This document shows positions 29,526 to 42,100 of a stretch of 64,000 bases of DNA, piece by piece. Each line of letters starts with the position of its first letter. Within the stretch, counting starts at the first letter, position 1. The stretch is taken from positions 62,001 to 126,000 of the forward strand of contig DF237171.1 in assembly GCA_000708835.1 (NCBI GenBank), in the 5' to 3' direction. The notes beneath the pieces are model-generated. The model had not been told where the DNA came from and made no database searches. It saw nothing but the letters and a program-made list of their open reading frames with translations. Source of the DNA: Klebsormidium nitens. Its lineage: Eukaryota; Streptophyta; Klebsormidiophyceae; Klebsormidiales; Klebsormidiaceae. The translations under genes were made by a program, and so were the position numbers.

Positions 29526-31375
29526 GCGGGGGGTCAGGGCCGGTTATTTATGTGAGTATGGTTTCGTAAGGTGGGACAACAAGCGTTGTTTATAAAGAAG
29601 CGTGGTTGAAAGAGGGTGTGGACCTTAGGCGTAAATTGCAAATGGACTGGTCTGCTGCGAGTGGATCCGGGTTGTATTCAAAAAAGGGGTGTTTGAGAAG
29701 TCGGTTGTCGAAGGTTGTGCAGGTTTCTAAGTTATTGACGAAGTAGAGGAGGAGCTATGTTATATCGCACGCTGCCAGGGCGGGAAAAGGAGTGTGAGAG
29801 AGCAGCGAAGCTAGACCACGGTTCCAGCCACCTAGAGAGTCCGCATGCACATTTAGAGTCCTTGGCTAGAAATGAGCACGCCATGTAGTAGCCAGCAGCA
29901 GAGGCACGCACGTTGGCGGGGCACGCACGGCGGTAAGCACCATGCGATGGCGCTGCTCCCTGTCCCTTTTTAAGAACTGAAGATTTTATGGTTGCTGTAA
30001 AAGCTTGAGCGATAAAGTTACACTCGTGATCTGGCATCGACTCAAAACACATATGTACGTGACCTTAGTGGGGGATGAGCAAGCTTCATTCGGCCGTTTG
30101 TCGCATGCTACTTGTAAACGCTTTTGTTGGAGCAATTTTTGGAGTCTACAAACTTTGTTGTTCCGGTGTGGCTTGTCCAATCACATTGTGCGCTTATTCA
30201 AAGTTGCATTGCTGTCCGATTGAGTTGTCTGGCCCGCATAAACGTACCGACCATTGTGTAGCAACCGTCAAGACCTTGGGAACGAGCACTGCAGTCTGAG
30301 CTGCGGCATGCAGTCATTAGGCCGGCTTAACGCTCTATGATATCATATACGGGGGCCGCGTCATCCACTTCCGTGGGAGCAGGCCGCTGGCAAATGCATC
30401 ACGTTTGATGTTCAGTATATCACACAGGCTTCACTTGACATAGCAGCTAGTATCGGTGGCCGATTTTCTTTTTCGGAGGACGGTCCGGACGCCCTTGCAC
30501 AAGTGTTTTGACACGATGCCTTACCGTCAAGCTTTTACGGTCATTTTCCATTCATATATGTGCGCGCATGGCCGGTCGCGCAATATTTCTACACTTGTCG
30601 GCTTGAAGCCAGCGTATCATTTAGGCCGGTGGGTTGAGTTGCATGACGTACTCCTCAATGTTTGCATTGAAATAGTGACTCCCGGATAGATCACATCCAT
30701 ATGCATGCATGCACTGCACATGCATAATATATGTTGATCAAATGATCGAGCACAAAGTATATCATGGTTGAATCGATCGTAAACCCAAAGAGGGGCGCAG
30801 CGCCGCTTGACCGCCGCCACTGAGCTAGCTAGTCTAGCTAGCTATACCGACGACCCTCACCAATTCATACAGGTATAGGAAGTCGAATGATCACATGCCA
30901 GAGTCCAATATTGCATGCTCAATTAGAAGTTGCGTGCATCCGGCCACCAGCCCTGGAGCAACGCATGCATTCCATTTCACTGTCAACTGTAGCGATATAA
31001 TATATAGCCCAAGCAAACCTAATCAATCACGTTCCTCTCATGTACGTCCGACATATATACATAGGGCCGGACACAAAATGAACCATGATTATTTGAGCAG
31101 GTGCATGTGAGCATAATCATGTAATCTTGCTTTACGGCCAGACTCACCCATGTCGGCCCATATACGCGGACCGGCCGGCCTGACTAGCAGCAACAATGCG
31201 GAGAACGGTGCCGCGAGTGAACGACCATCATTCCCTTTCTCTCGCGACCACTAGTCATGACCATACGGCATACAGGTCGACGTCAACACACAGCTCGTCA
31301 AGACGTACGGCTGAAGCTGATTGATCTATGCATGTGCATGCAATCGCTTCCGAGTGAGCTGTTAATATTCGTCCA
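29526..31375. other. Intergenic between two convergent genes
   Basis: It should contain the 3' UTRs of the protease (+) and the TPR protein gene (-). It is rich in TGCATGCATG-, TATATA- and CTAGCTAG-type palindromic words (for example near 30695-30720 and 30823-30845). No exon, RNA gene or long repeat was recognised. Confidence 0.45.
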
Positions 31376-34300
31376 CTAAGACGCTTTGTTAGCAGTATAT
31401 AATGTCGAGCGTACTGCATCGGCTTGCTTCAACGGCTTTCCATCTACCAGTACTTGTTGAACGTGATCTACACGTATCAACGGGAAGGAATAGACCTGCA
31501 CATGTAGAAACAAGCAGGGTAAAGACCGAGAGCACGCAGCGATCAACAGCTGTGTGATCGCAAGAAGACTTGCTTAAAAGAGAGACTTGAATAAGATATG
31601 CACGGCTTCAGGGGCGAGCTCGTTTTCTCACTACAGTGAGCGAGCAAGCAGGCAGTACAACTGATCCGCACGACTGCAACGATTACTTGTTAGCGCCAGG
31701 CGGAGGTCAAGTACTCATTAAGTAATGTTATGCGATTGAGCAGCCAACGACACCAGGTGCGGCCTTACCTTATCTTGCCACCGCACCTCCTGCTGCGAGA
31801 AGACCGGGTCTAGAAGCGAGACAGTCGCATCCGCCTTGACCTGAGAGAAAGACAAAGCAGCAAATCAGGAAATCATCCATGGTTATTCCCCGGTCTGTCC
31901 AAGCTACGGTTCCAATGCCCCCTGGAATCATATAAGGCCCATCCACGCCCGTCTCAACGACCAGCTGACGTCCATCGTGGCGTCAGGACTCCTTCCTGTT
32001 CGCGACTCACCGCTCCCTCCCGGACTGCGTATACCGCCAGCACGCAGCAGCTCCCGTCTTTATCCACGAGTATGTACGTCCTGCACAGTCGGCACACACT
32101 GAGCGCGCACGGCCAGGGATTTGGCAGAAAGGGTGGCTTTGGAGCTGCTGAACGCCAATCTCGGTTTCTCTCTCGAAAACAGTTGCTGGCGCTGCAGGCT
32201 AGAGGCCTTATGAACCTGCACGTACCCGGCTTCTTGACCGCCGTGAAAGGCCCAACTCGCGCTTTATATGATTGAATTATCTATACATGATGTTTCTACG
32301 CAATGGGTTGAGCTTTTATCTAGAAAACACGCTGCAAACCGTCCTCATCAAGACGAAGCATCTCAGAAACTTTACTCTTGACTGCATCCTGGACGATGAA
32401 GTAGCTTCGGAGTCGTCTCCAGGGACGATCAAGTTGACTGGTCCACGGTTTCAGGACAGGGTTGACGAAAAGACTATACTGCCATGCCATCGAGTGTGAA
32501 CGCGTCCTTACAATGGGTATGTGCTGTCGCTGGCGGCCTGAACGAGGACCTTTGCAAGCAGCGCCACGCCCTTATTTACACCCGGGGATAGGCTGCCCAG
32601 GGGAGCTACTCGGTGTGAAGAGGGACCTGTGAAATGAAAGCAAACGTGGCTGTGAGGGGCTTGCTTTTGACGACGCTCATGTCTAGTACAGAATTACGGC
32701 AAAAGAAGAGCCATCAAGCGACTTGCGGAGGAAAGTCGTACACACTGGCCGTGGCTGAGTGAGCCCATCTTTCTTCCTAGACGAGAGGAACGGTGGGAAG
32801 GAGACCGTCGGTTACCCTTGACTGCTTCGAGCATCCTGTCGATTTCGAAAGCAGCATGTCTCCGAGAAAAAGACGACGAGTCTGACAACTTGTCAACTAG
32901 ATACTGTCCTCGAACCCAGTCCAACTTTCCAACCCTCGCCGAGCTCACCGGCCGCTGCTCCCAGCTCCGCAAGCGCCCCCGCCAGTTTCTTGGCCTTGAC
33001 CCGCCCTTTGTTTGCGACCAGGTCCGCTAACCGCCCGGCCAGCTTCACGATCTTTTGCACCTCGGCCTCCGCGTTCAGCGAGGGATCCCTCTCCGCAGCG
33101 GCAGCAAAGTCGCGGAGGGCGTCGGAGTACTCCCCCAGATAACTGTGCACGGTCGCGCGGTTGAAGTGCAAATCCGGGTTGCACGCGGCGGCCGCGTCAC
33201 GCTCCTACACCACCGAAAAGGACGACTCGGGTTTTTGATAGAGTCGATTCAAACGTAAGTGGAATAAAGAGTCGTTTTCGGGGCACTCGACAACTCTCGG
33301 CTTATGAATGTGGTTTTGACCCTTTCGCTCCTTGTTGGCTTGAATTATCTTAAACCGGCAACCCAGGTGAGCTGATGGGGCTGATTGCCTCTCTTCTGCC
33401 AAACGGAGAACAAAGGTTTGCTAGAGCGAACACTCATTCCAGGAGTGCCGGGAAGTGAAGGACTAGAATTGGAACGTTTGACTTGAACTAGCAGGGTTAC
33501 AAAGACAAGCTGAGTGCAGAGCATACACTCGCAAACAATCAAAACAAGGAAATCTCAAAGACACCTACATCTTTCCAAAGACACTCCGTAGCCATCTGTT
33601 TCAACGATAAGACAAAGTTTCGAAATCCGGACCTTTAGCAGCCCACGCATTCCGGCTGGCATGCTCCACCAGCGATACTCGACCTGAAGTGACATCTCAA
33701 CAAGGTGAAAAGCAGAGTCTGAGGGCCTCCGTTTCAAGCTCAATCTCGGAAAGATTACCCTCGACCTCCACTGTCCAAAAAAACGCCCATCAGATCTTAT
33801 CAATTATCACCGCTGTGAGCTTAAAAGAAGGGTTCTTGTGCCTACGCACCGCGTTTTGGTACGCCTTGAGCGCCTGCCGCAGCTGGCCGAAGTCCCAGGC
33901 GCCGGTGGCGAAGTAGTGCGTGAGGAACGCGTTGCCCAGGGTGTACCAGCTGCGCCCGTCCCGGATGTCCAGCGCCACCGCCTCGCGCGCGTGGCCCAAA
34001 CTCGCCTCCACTAGTTGCTGGGCCGCCTCTGGGTCCGCTGATACGTATAGAGATAGAAAACTGATTTCAAAAAGTGTGGTCGTCGAAGGGGAGGTTACTT
34101 GGCAGTAAGGCAGAACAAGAGGAGGTGTCAGTACATTCCAATTGATAAGAACTGCGGCCAAAAAGAATGTTTCGAGGGGGCGATTGGTATAGTCGAACAG
34201 GAGCAGGGAGAGCGAAAGTGAGGAACATTGCTGACGGTCTCTAGCGAATGAATAGTACTCAGGTTTAAGCAGCTCGGGCACCAAGTTTAAGTTCGATCGC

Positions 34301-35408
34301 ATACGCAGGTCCAAGTGGATAAGTGAGGTGCATATAAGGAAAATCCTCAACCCTCCGGACTCTCTGTACGGAAAAAGGACGTCAGAAGTCAATTTCGATT
34401 AAGTACTTTCCCAGAACGGTCTGAAGATTGGAGGAATCAGAAAAACCCTTTTGAGAGTTGAGTGTCGAACCAACTTTTTTTTCGAAAGTGAAGGAGCCGT
34501 CAGTTCGCCCCTCAGCTGCTGGACTAAATTCTGTCAGGAAACAACACTTGCTGCCGGATTCAATGACACTTTCAAAAAGCACAGTCAGACGGTACCGCCA
34601 GCTCAAAGAGATAGTCAATGGAGTAGCCCAGCTGGGGAAACTAGGCTGGACTGGCGCTTACCCTTGGCCAAGCTCCGTTCTAGCATCGAGAGCTGCTGCA
34701 GTGCTTCTTTATGTGGTCCCTTTTTCAGGGCTGCCTTGAAGCAATTCTGCGCCTGGCTGAGGTCCCCTTTCTTCCAGAAAGAGTGGCCTAAACACGCCCA
34801 CGCGTCCGCCAGCGAAGGATCCAGCTTCACCTGCGAGGTTGAAAAGCACACTTGATATACAAGATTGAGCTGGATCACCGCTTGATGTCAGTCATCTTGC
34901 ACCAGGTTATTTTGAGCAGTATCAGATTGCCAACATGCCAAATGGAAACCAAGCCCAATCAGAGATTTTTCCAGCTGATGACCATACTGACAATGTCGCA
35001 AGACTGACCCAACGGATCGGAGTTCGCTCGGGAGATGCCTCATTGGCCACTGAAGAAGGACAAGCGGGCTTTGAACGCAAGTGAGTCCTACTACAATTGT
35101 AGGCATTTTGATCAACTTACCGCTTTAGAGAGCTGTTCTTCCGCTTCTTTTGAGAAGTCCGGCCCCACATCAAGAGCCTTCCCTCGGAGATATGCCACAT
35201 GGCCCCTTTTGCTAGACACCGCCGTTTCATTTGCCAATGTTTCTATCATCAGCAAGACTTCTTTGACTCCACTGTCCAGCTTTGCTTTCTTGTCTGCTTC
35301 TTTCTCTGGATAGAATGTATCTCGCAATTGGTAAAGCTCGCTGATCTTAGCAACAACTGCCAGGCATGGATCAGAAGAATCGTGGCTGACATGACTGGGG
35401 GAACCCAT
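31376..35408 (-). CDS. TTC5/Strap-like tetratricopeptide protein, 425 aa, 8 exons
   Basis: Exons are 35121-35408, 34662-34830, 33850-34037, 32949-33204, 32512-32626, 32011-32080, 31769-31840 and 31376-31495 (1278 bases, all phases agree). The N-terminal part carries TPR helices: YLRGKALDVGPDFSKEAEEQL, then DAWACLGHSFWKKGDLSQAQ, SWYTLGNAFLTHYF and LHFNRATVHSYLGEY. A basic KGRVKAKKL linker follows. The C-terminal beta-rich domain is made of GVNKGVALLAKVLVQ, TYILVDKDGSCCVLAVY, a VSLLDPVF strand and VLVDGKPL, the OB-fold-like end found in TTC5. In animals TTC5 is a p300/JMY cofactor and recognises nascent tubulin on ribosomes; the plant role is not established and I do not transfer it. A further in-frame ATG at 35456 would add 16 residues. 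It is divergent from PABP with about 740 bases between starts. Confidence 0.9.
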
Positions 35409-36148
35409 TGCTGAAGTCGAACAGCAAGGAAGCACAAGAGAATTTGCAACGCTCAAGTTAGGGTTTGGTCGATGGAATCAAACCCTAATGTTGTTGTTCC
35501 CGCAGTTGCTCCTCAACCTACCCAGTCTTGCCCCTGCCTGCGAATGCAGCTGCTCCTCACTCAATTGAAAATAGACATCCTTCAGAAAGTCCTTTAAGCT
35601 TGCCGAGTTTAGTCTGTAAAGAACTGGCACCTCAAGTCCCCCACTCTCCTACAAATTCCTCCTTGCCAAAAGCTCTGATGGCAGCTCACCAACGGCTCAA
35701 AATGCCCGATGCCCACACGGAGAGCTCCTGCACTGGCAGCTGCTTCTCTCACGATGCTTTGAACTCTTTGCCACGATGCGCATTTGCCACCTTCCCCAGT
35801 CAGGCTAGCTACATAATCAAATTGCCTACCATACTACGGTATGCAGCTTCACAGACTGGCGACTTGAGTTCATGCAGTGGCCCAGGCGGGCGCGTGCTGC
35901 GCGCGGCGCGAGCTGAGCAACTTAGGCTAGGGTAATGGGTTGCTGAGGCCCTCTATCTGCTCCGCTCTAGTTGTTGTCACATACCTCGTCACGACTCACA
36001 AGACGCGCACAAGTCGGACTCATCAGAGTCAGCGACTGCACTCTGCAGTGTGCAGGGCCACCACATCCGCTGCGTTCCACTGCCAGTGCAGGGAGTCCGC
36101 TCAGGCCGGCAAGTTCTCCTTCTCAGGGTCAGAGTAAAGGAAGTAACC
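35409..36148. promoter_or_regulatory. Shared upstream region of the TPR-protein and PABP genes
   Basis: About 740 bases separate the divergent start codons. No exon with coding character is seen, although small open frames occur. The part next to 36149 probably includes the PABP 5' leader. No TATA box can be placed with confidence; the promoter call rests on geometry alone. Confidence 0.4.
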
Positions 36149-39100
36149 ATGGCGCAAGTTCAAGCCCCTCCTCAGGCCCAGGGTGCTCAAGCTGGACCGG
36201 GCGGCAGTGGGCCTGCCCCTTTTGCTTCCACGTCACTGTACGTTGGCGACTTAGAAGCCAATGTGTCGGAAGCACAGTTGTATGAGGTGTTCAATCAAGT
36301 GGGGCCGGTGGTGTCCATCCGGGTGTGCCGGGATCTGATAACCAGGCGCTCCTTGGGATATGCGTATGTCAATTACAACTCGGCCCAGGACGGTGAGTTC
36401 CAAGTGGTTGTCATGGATTGTCAATGGGTGTCAAATGGACCGCGTCTTTGGAAGGCTGCCTCTGTGAACAGAACGCGGTGTCATCATTCAAGACTTGCAG
36501 GGGCTCTTATTGCTTTGGTAATGGTCCTTTCAAGTTTTGAGACACGAGTTCAGCAGTAGCAAAAAGCATGCACCATCCTTCAGAACAGATAAGGCCAGGC
36601 TAAAATGGTGTTACAGAGTACTCCTGAAAGTGGTCAGGGGGGATATTCCAATGTGCCCGCCAGTTTGACTCACTGCATTGCGTCAAAGGCCGAAAAAAGG
36701 CACAAGGTGTTTCGCCTTTCCACGGAGAAAGTGTCCTCAGGCTCCTTGACTTGGCGCTCTTATCTTGATGAAAATGACAGCCGTCAGAAGTATCGGGCTT
36801 ACCTCCTCAATCAATTATCCATCACGTGCCCGGACACATAAAGCAATTTGACAGCCTTCCGTGTTCCTAAATGCGTATGCTGATTATGCGCTGCACACTT
36901 TTGCTGGCGCCCCTTGTTTGAGATCAGAGAGAAGCTGCAATCAATTGTGCATGTCCGCCCGTTGCCCCTGCTGCCCTTCCACTTGACTGGTTCATTCCGT
37001 CCATAACCTATTGTGAAATCGTTACCATGCCTCAGTGCCTGTGCTTAGAGTTCCTCACCGGCTTACTGTGCAGCCCAACGCGCGCTCGAGGTCCTCAATT
37101 TCCAGCCAATCAATGGGAAGGAGATCCGGATCATGTTCTCTTCCCGGGACCCCTCCTCGAGGAAGAGCGGGGCTGGCAACATCTTCATCAGGGTAAGCAG
37201 TGGCTTCCGCGGAATGCCACCATCTCAATCAGGAAATGGCGCCCCTAATCCTACGAAGAAAGTGCAAGTGGCTCAACTGGAAGGCAACTCAGGATCGCCT
37301 GAATCAGGGCTTCCAATTGCATTGCTGATTTCTTTCACCAGATAGAGGGAGCGCTAGGTGAATTGGTTGACATTTTGCGTATTTGTTTGGATCTTCAGAT
37401 GGGGCAAGCCTGGAGAGAGAAAAGCTGACCTCGGAGAACACCACGCTCATGCTCGTTTCTCAATGTGTGATGCGTATGGTAATTTCCAAAGCTCTTTGTA
37501 GGACCCTCCATTTGGTGGTCAGTGAGTGACTGACTTGAGTGGGGCGGGGCAGGATTCCCGTCAAAGTGCTAATGTCATTTGGTTCTCGCTGCAGAACCTC
37601 GACAAGGGCATTGACAACAAGGCGCTCCACGACACGTTTGCCGCTTTTGGCAGCATTCTGTCTTGCAAGGTTGCCACCGACAATGCGGGCCAGTCCAAGG
37701 GCTACGGCTTCGTGCAGTTTGAGTCCGAGGAGTCCGCTAACCAGGCTATTGAGAAGGTCAACGGGATGCTCCTCAACGAGAAGCAAGTGTAAGTGGTCAC
37801 CTTCTGAACACCTCCCATTTCTCCCCTCTGGGAGCGGTTATACATTTTGAAAAGCATCTGAGGAGCATATGTTGGGTTTTGGCGCCACATGCTGTGAGGA
37901 GGTCTGTTGTCAAGTTTCTTGTTATGACTATATGTTGGAAATAGAGTACTGCCCTGCGGAGCAAGTTGGGGCCTGCTCAGACTTCGACCAGTGCTAAAGT
38001 CTCACGCTGCTGGGGACTGGGCGCTCGAGTGCCTAACTTCTTAGACTCTGCGCGTGGATCTCAACTTTCTGGCAGTTGCCCATGGGCAGTCAGGCAAGGT
38101 CAATAGATTGTAGGGGATCCAGGACTTCCTAAACACAGAGTGCGTTCGGCGGATGGCAATATGTGATGGTGCAGGACCATTGGTGGTTGCTCTGGGCCTT
38201 GCAGTGGACTTCAGGCTTGGAGAGGTCAATCTGGGTTAGGGGCTCTTGTCGTGCCATTACTTGTCACAAAGTTTCTAGATAGTGTAGATAGATGGTGACT
38301 CTCTCAAAGTTTGGGCGTTAGGGTCAGTCAGGGTCACCCCGTGCTCTTCCCCGCACCAGCGATTGGGCATTTCAACGCCGCTGGAGGAGCAAAGCGTGGC
38401 AGTAGTCGCACCCGGTCTATAAGTCCCGTGCACCAGCCTGACTCTTGGTGTTGCAGGTATGTGGGTCCATTTGTGCGGCGGCAGGAGCGTGACGTGGGCG
38501 CAGCGTCGTCCAAGTTCCAGAACGTGTACGTCAAGAACCTGGGGGAGGACGTCACCGAGGAGAAGCTCAAGGAGGTCTTTGAGGAGTTTGGGAAAACCAC
38601 CAGCGCTGTCATCATGAAGGTGAGGCCCCCTGCGAGGGCAGTGTTGCAATCACGGAACGTTTGGCTTCGTGATTCCTTCCGTTCTCTGGACCGACTGATG
38701 GTAGTTGCGATGGGGCGGGCACACTCGTTCCGTGCATACTGCATCTGACTAGAGCGCTTTGTGTCCTTCTGATTGTTTCGAAGCATAGATACCAACCCAT
38801 GCTGATGTTGCTACGTGCCATGCATTCTGAGCTGTTGCAGATGGGACTGGAGGCTTGCAGATAAAGTCAAGTCCTGTCAAGGTGACTTCACCCACAAAGC
38901 CCTCAATCAAGGAATGCTTAGTCTGCTGCTTTTGTCCTGCCGCAGGAGTCGGACGGCAAGTCCAAGGGGTTTGGCTTTGTCAACTATGACGAGCCGGAGT
39001 CAGCCGCCAAGGTGAGCAATTGGCACTGCCTTCAATGCTGACCCAGGTTGATGCAGAGTATCTTTCGGTCTCCTGAGAGTGCGTGATAGTGCTTAGGGAG

Positions 39101-42100
39101 CAAGGACAACTGCTCGCCCTTGAGTTCAAGAGAACGTGGAGCCAGCAGAATGTTCACTTGCTGCAGGAAGTGAGCCTGAGGGTCTTTTCTTGTTTCTCGA
39201 GTTTGGCAGGTCAGGTATCAATCTTGAGGCGAGAGGCATAAGTTGGTGACGGTTTTGGCTCGAGTTGCACAGCGTTGCAGGACCTTGTTTGAAACCTCTG
39301 AAAGCTTGTGGGCTCGTGTGACGTGCCTAAGGTGAAGCTTATACTTAGTCTCTTGCATCAAGCTTGCTCGGTTTACAAGGCGTTTCAAGGAATGCTTGCT
39401 GACAAGCCATCCAATTTATGAACATGCTGTTGATCTCCGGACTCTATTCATTCAGGCGGTAGATGCCTTGAACGGCAAGAACATTGATGGCAAGGAGTGG
39501 TTCGTGGGGCGCGCTCAGAAGAAGTCCGAGCGCGAGCAAGAGCTGCGCAACAAGTTCGAGCAGGAGAGGAGGGAGAAGGCCGAGAAGTTCCAGGGGGTAA
39601 ACCTCTACCTCAAGGTGAGGCACCGAGGAAGCCCCCCGCTGCGGAGGATTTGGATTTTCGTGGCAGAGGACAGAGGGGTTAATCAAGAGGTGACAGTGAA
39701 GTGCTAGCTATCTCTGAATATTCTGAAGACAGAGCGTTTGGGTCATATGGAAAAGGTGGCTGGTGTTGGGGCTTGTCGGAGGGAATGATTTGACTGGGTG
39801 CGCTCACTGCAGAACCTGGACGACACCTTCGACGATGATAAGCTGCGCGAGCTCTTCTCCGAGTTTGGCACAATCACCTCCGCCAAGGTGAGGCCTGGGT
39901 CCAATCTGCACATGGTGTCAAGTTCGCGGGGGTTGATGAACTCTCGTGCTCTTGAGTCAGGCCTCGACTGGAGTGTCCATCTGTTAATTCCTGGGCACCG
40001 AGAGAAGGCCTGCTGGTATCCTTATGTGTCTTGACTTTGTGGTCTAGATAGAGGTTGGAAGGGAATTAGAACGTCGGCCAAAGGTGACCATATTTACAAG
40101 TACGCAGTTTTTGAGTCAGAGCGCTCACAAGCTTGGGATATATTTAGCTGATGTAAAGACCAAGTCCTGGATTCAGTAGTTCGAAGAGTGTGCTTGGTTA
40201 CCTTCAGATAAGTTTATGGGTTCAGAACAACATGGAGCTGACCTTCGTATTTGGAGTCTGTAAAAGCGAGGTATCTTCTGCCGGTCTTCTAACGTGGCAA
40301 ATCGTGGTGGTGTCAGGTGATGAAGGCCCAAGATGGGACGAGCAAGGGTTCAGGGTTTGTCGCCTTTAATGCCCCGGAGGAGGCCACCAAGGCGGTACGT
40401 CCACCTTCCTTTTGTGCTTGTTCGATAATTGGATAGTTCCTTGATGTTCCTGGTTTTGAGGGTCCATTTTTAAGGGGCGTCTAATGTCCTGGTTGTCAAT
40501 TGGTGTAATCGTCCAACTTGGCCTCAAGAAGGTGCTCATATGCGGAGTCTGAAGGATGGAAGTTCCGATCCGACAAAAATGTTAGCGTAGTCTGTTGTTC
40601 CGAATCTGGCGGCCGACGGGTGTCACTCTGAAGCATTCTCGTGGCCATGGTTAAACCACGTCAGTTCGTTAGTTGCATCTGTCCCTCTCTAGTTCTTATC
40701 GAGTGACGACCATCACGCTAATCTTCCATCTGCTGAATGCACGTTGCTCATCTGTTGTGCGGCTGTGGTTGTGACAAGCGAGAGCCGAACTTAGCCGCAG
40801 CAAAGAGACCAACGTCCGCCGTTGATCTGTGCAGGTGACTGAGATGAACGGCAAGATGGTGGGCAGCAAGCCGCTGTACGTGGCCCTCGCACAGCGCAAG
40901 GAGGAGCGCAAGCAGAGGCTAGCGGTGAGGACACCCCGCGTCTAGTTCTCCTCTTGTGTCGTCACGATTGTTTTCCTTTGGTTTCGCTTTACAGGGCTTG
41001 ATTGCGTTTATTGTAAAGGTTGCCGGCGAACTAGTTTGTCGAGGTGCAGAGCCCGTACACTTTCTGTGGCCTTTCTCAAGCTCGGAGTCCCATTCCCAAT
41101 CCAAATATTTGCTGAAAGGGGATAGGTGCACCCAAATTTCAGAACTTCCTCCTCCTCATCTCTGTGAAAGCCAGGGCGAGTTGCTGATCCAGGGCCCCTC
41201 TTGCCGTTCTTTCGACTCCGCGATTGGATCTGCTCTTGCTACCTCTAGATATAGATCCGGGAAACGACTGACCTTGAAAATCCTCACGAATGTTGCAGAA
41301 ACTACTGCCGGCTCGTCCAAACTTTCCTAACTTCACCTTTCTTCTCGAGCCAGACTCGTCGATCATTCTAATCTCAAAGTCGCCTCGCGCCCTCATTCAC
41401 TTACCAGCCCGAGTCTCTACAACCCTCTTTGTCAGCCTTCGCTTGCGTGTTACCAACCTTCGCCCCCCCCCCTTCGAACTCCACAGGTCCAGTTCCAGCA
41501 GAGGATTCCCCAGGTGGGCATGGGCGGGAACGCCCCCGCCAACATGCCCATGTACGGCCAGCTCCCCCCCCCGGGCCAGCAGATCTTCTTCGGGCAGCCC
41601 CCCCCGGGGCTGCTCCCCCCTCAGCCCGGCTACGGCTACCAGCAGCAGGTGCTCGCCCCCGGCATGCGGCCAGGGATGCAAGCGATGCCCAACTACTACG
41701 TGCCAGTCGTGCAGGTGAGATTTTTAGTCTCTCGGTCAGGTATAGTAGGCTTATAGTCATACCACTGGGACGGGAAGGGTTAGGATGGTGGTCAGGGCGG
41801 GTTCGTTTGCTGAGCGTTTTAAACATCTAGGTTTAGGTTTGCAGTGGTAGCTTCGTTCTTGTCACAAAGTTTCTAGAGAAGTATCACGAGACCCCTTGAG
41901 TCACCTCCGATCTGTAAAAGTTGAATAGTCTACTTACTGCTGACCTTCAGAAACTTTCTGGGTTTGACTATCAAGGCTCGGTATCTGATCGTTTGAGCCC
42001 AGCCCGGAACTTGCAGAATCAGGAGGGCAGGGCTTTTTCGCGTTCCAATGATCGCATCAGACGGATTGCTATTGCTGCTACAACACCCACTGCTTTCGCC

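Noticed and set aside
30690-30845. TGCATGCATGCA and CTAGCTAG palindrome-rich stretch as a possible origin or terminator
   Set aside because: Short self-complementary words of this kind recur in several spacers of the window and show no defined hairpin or unit.
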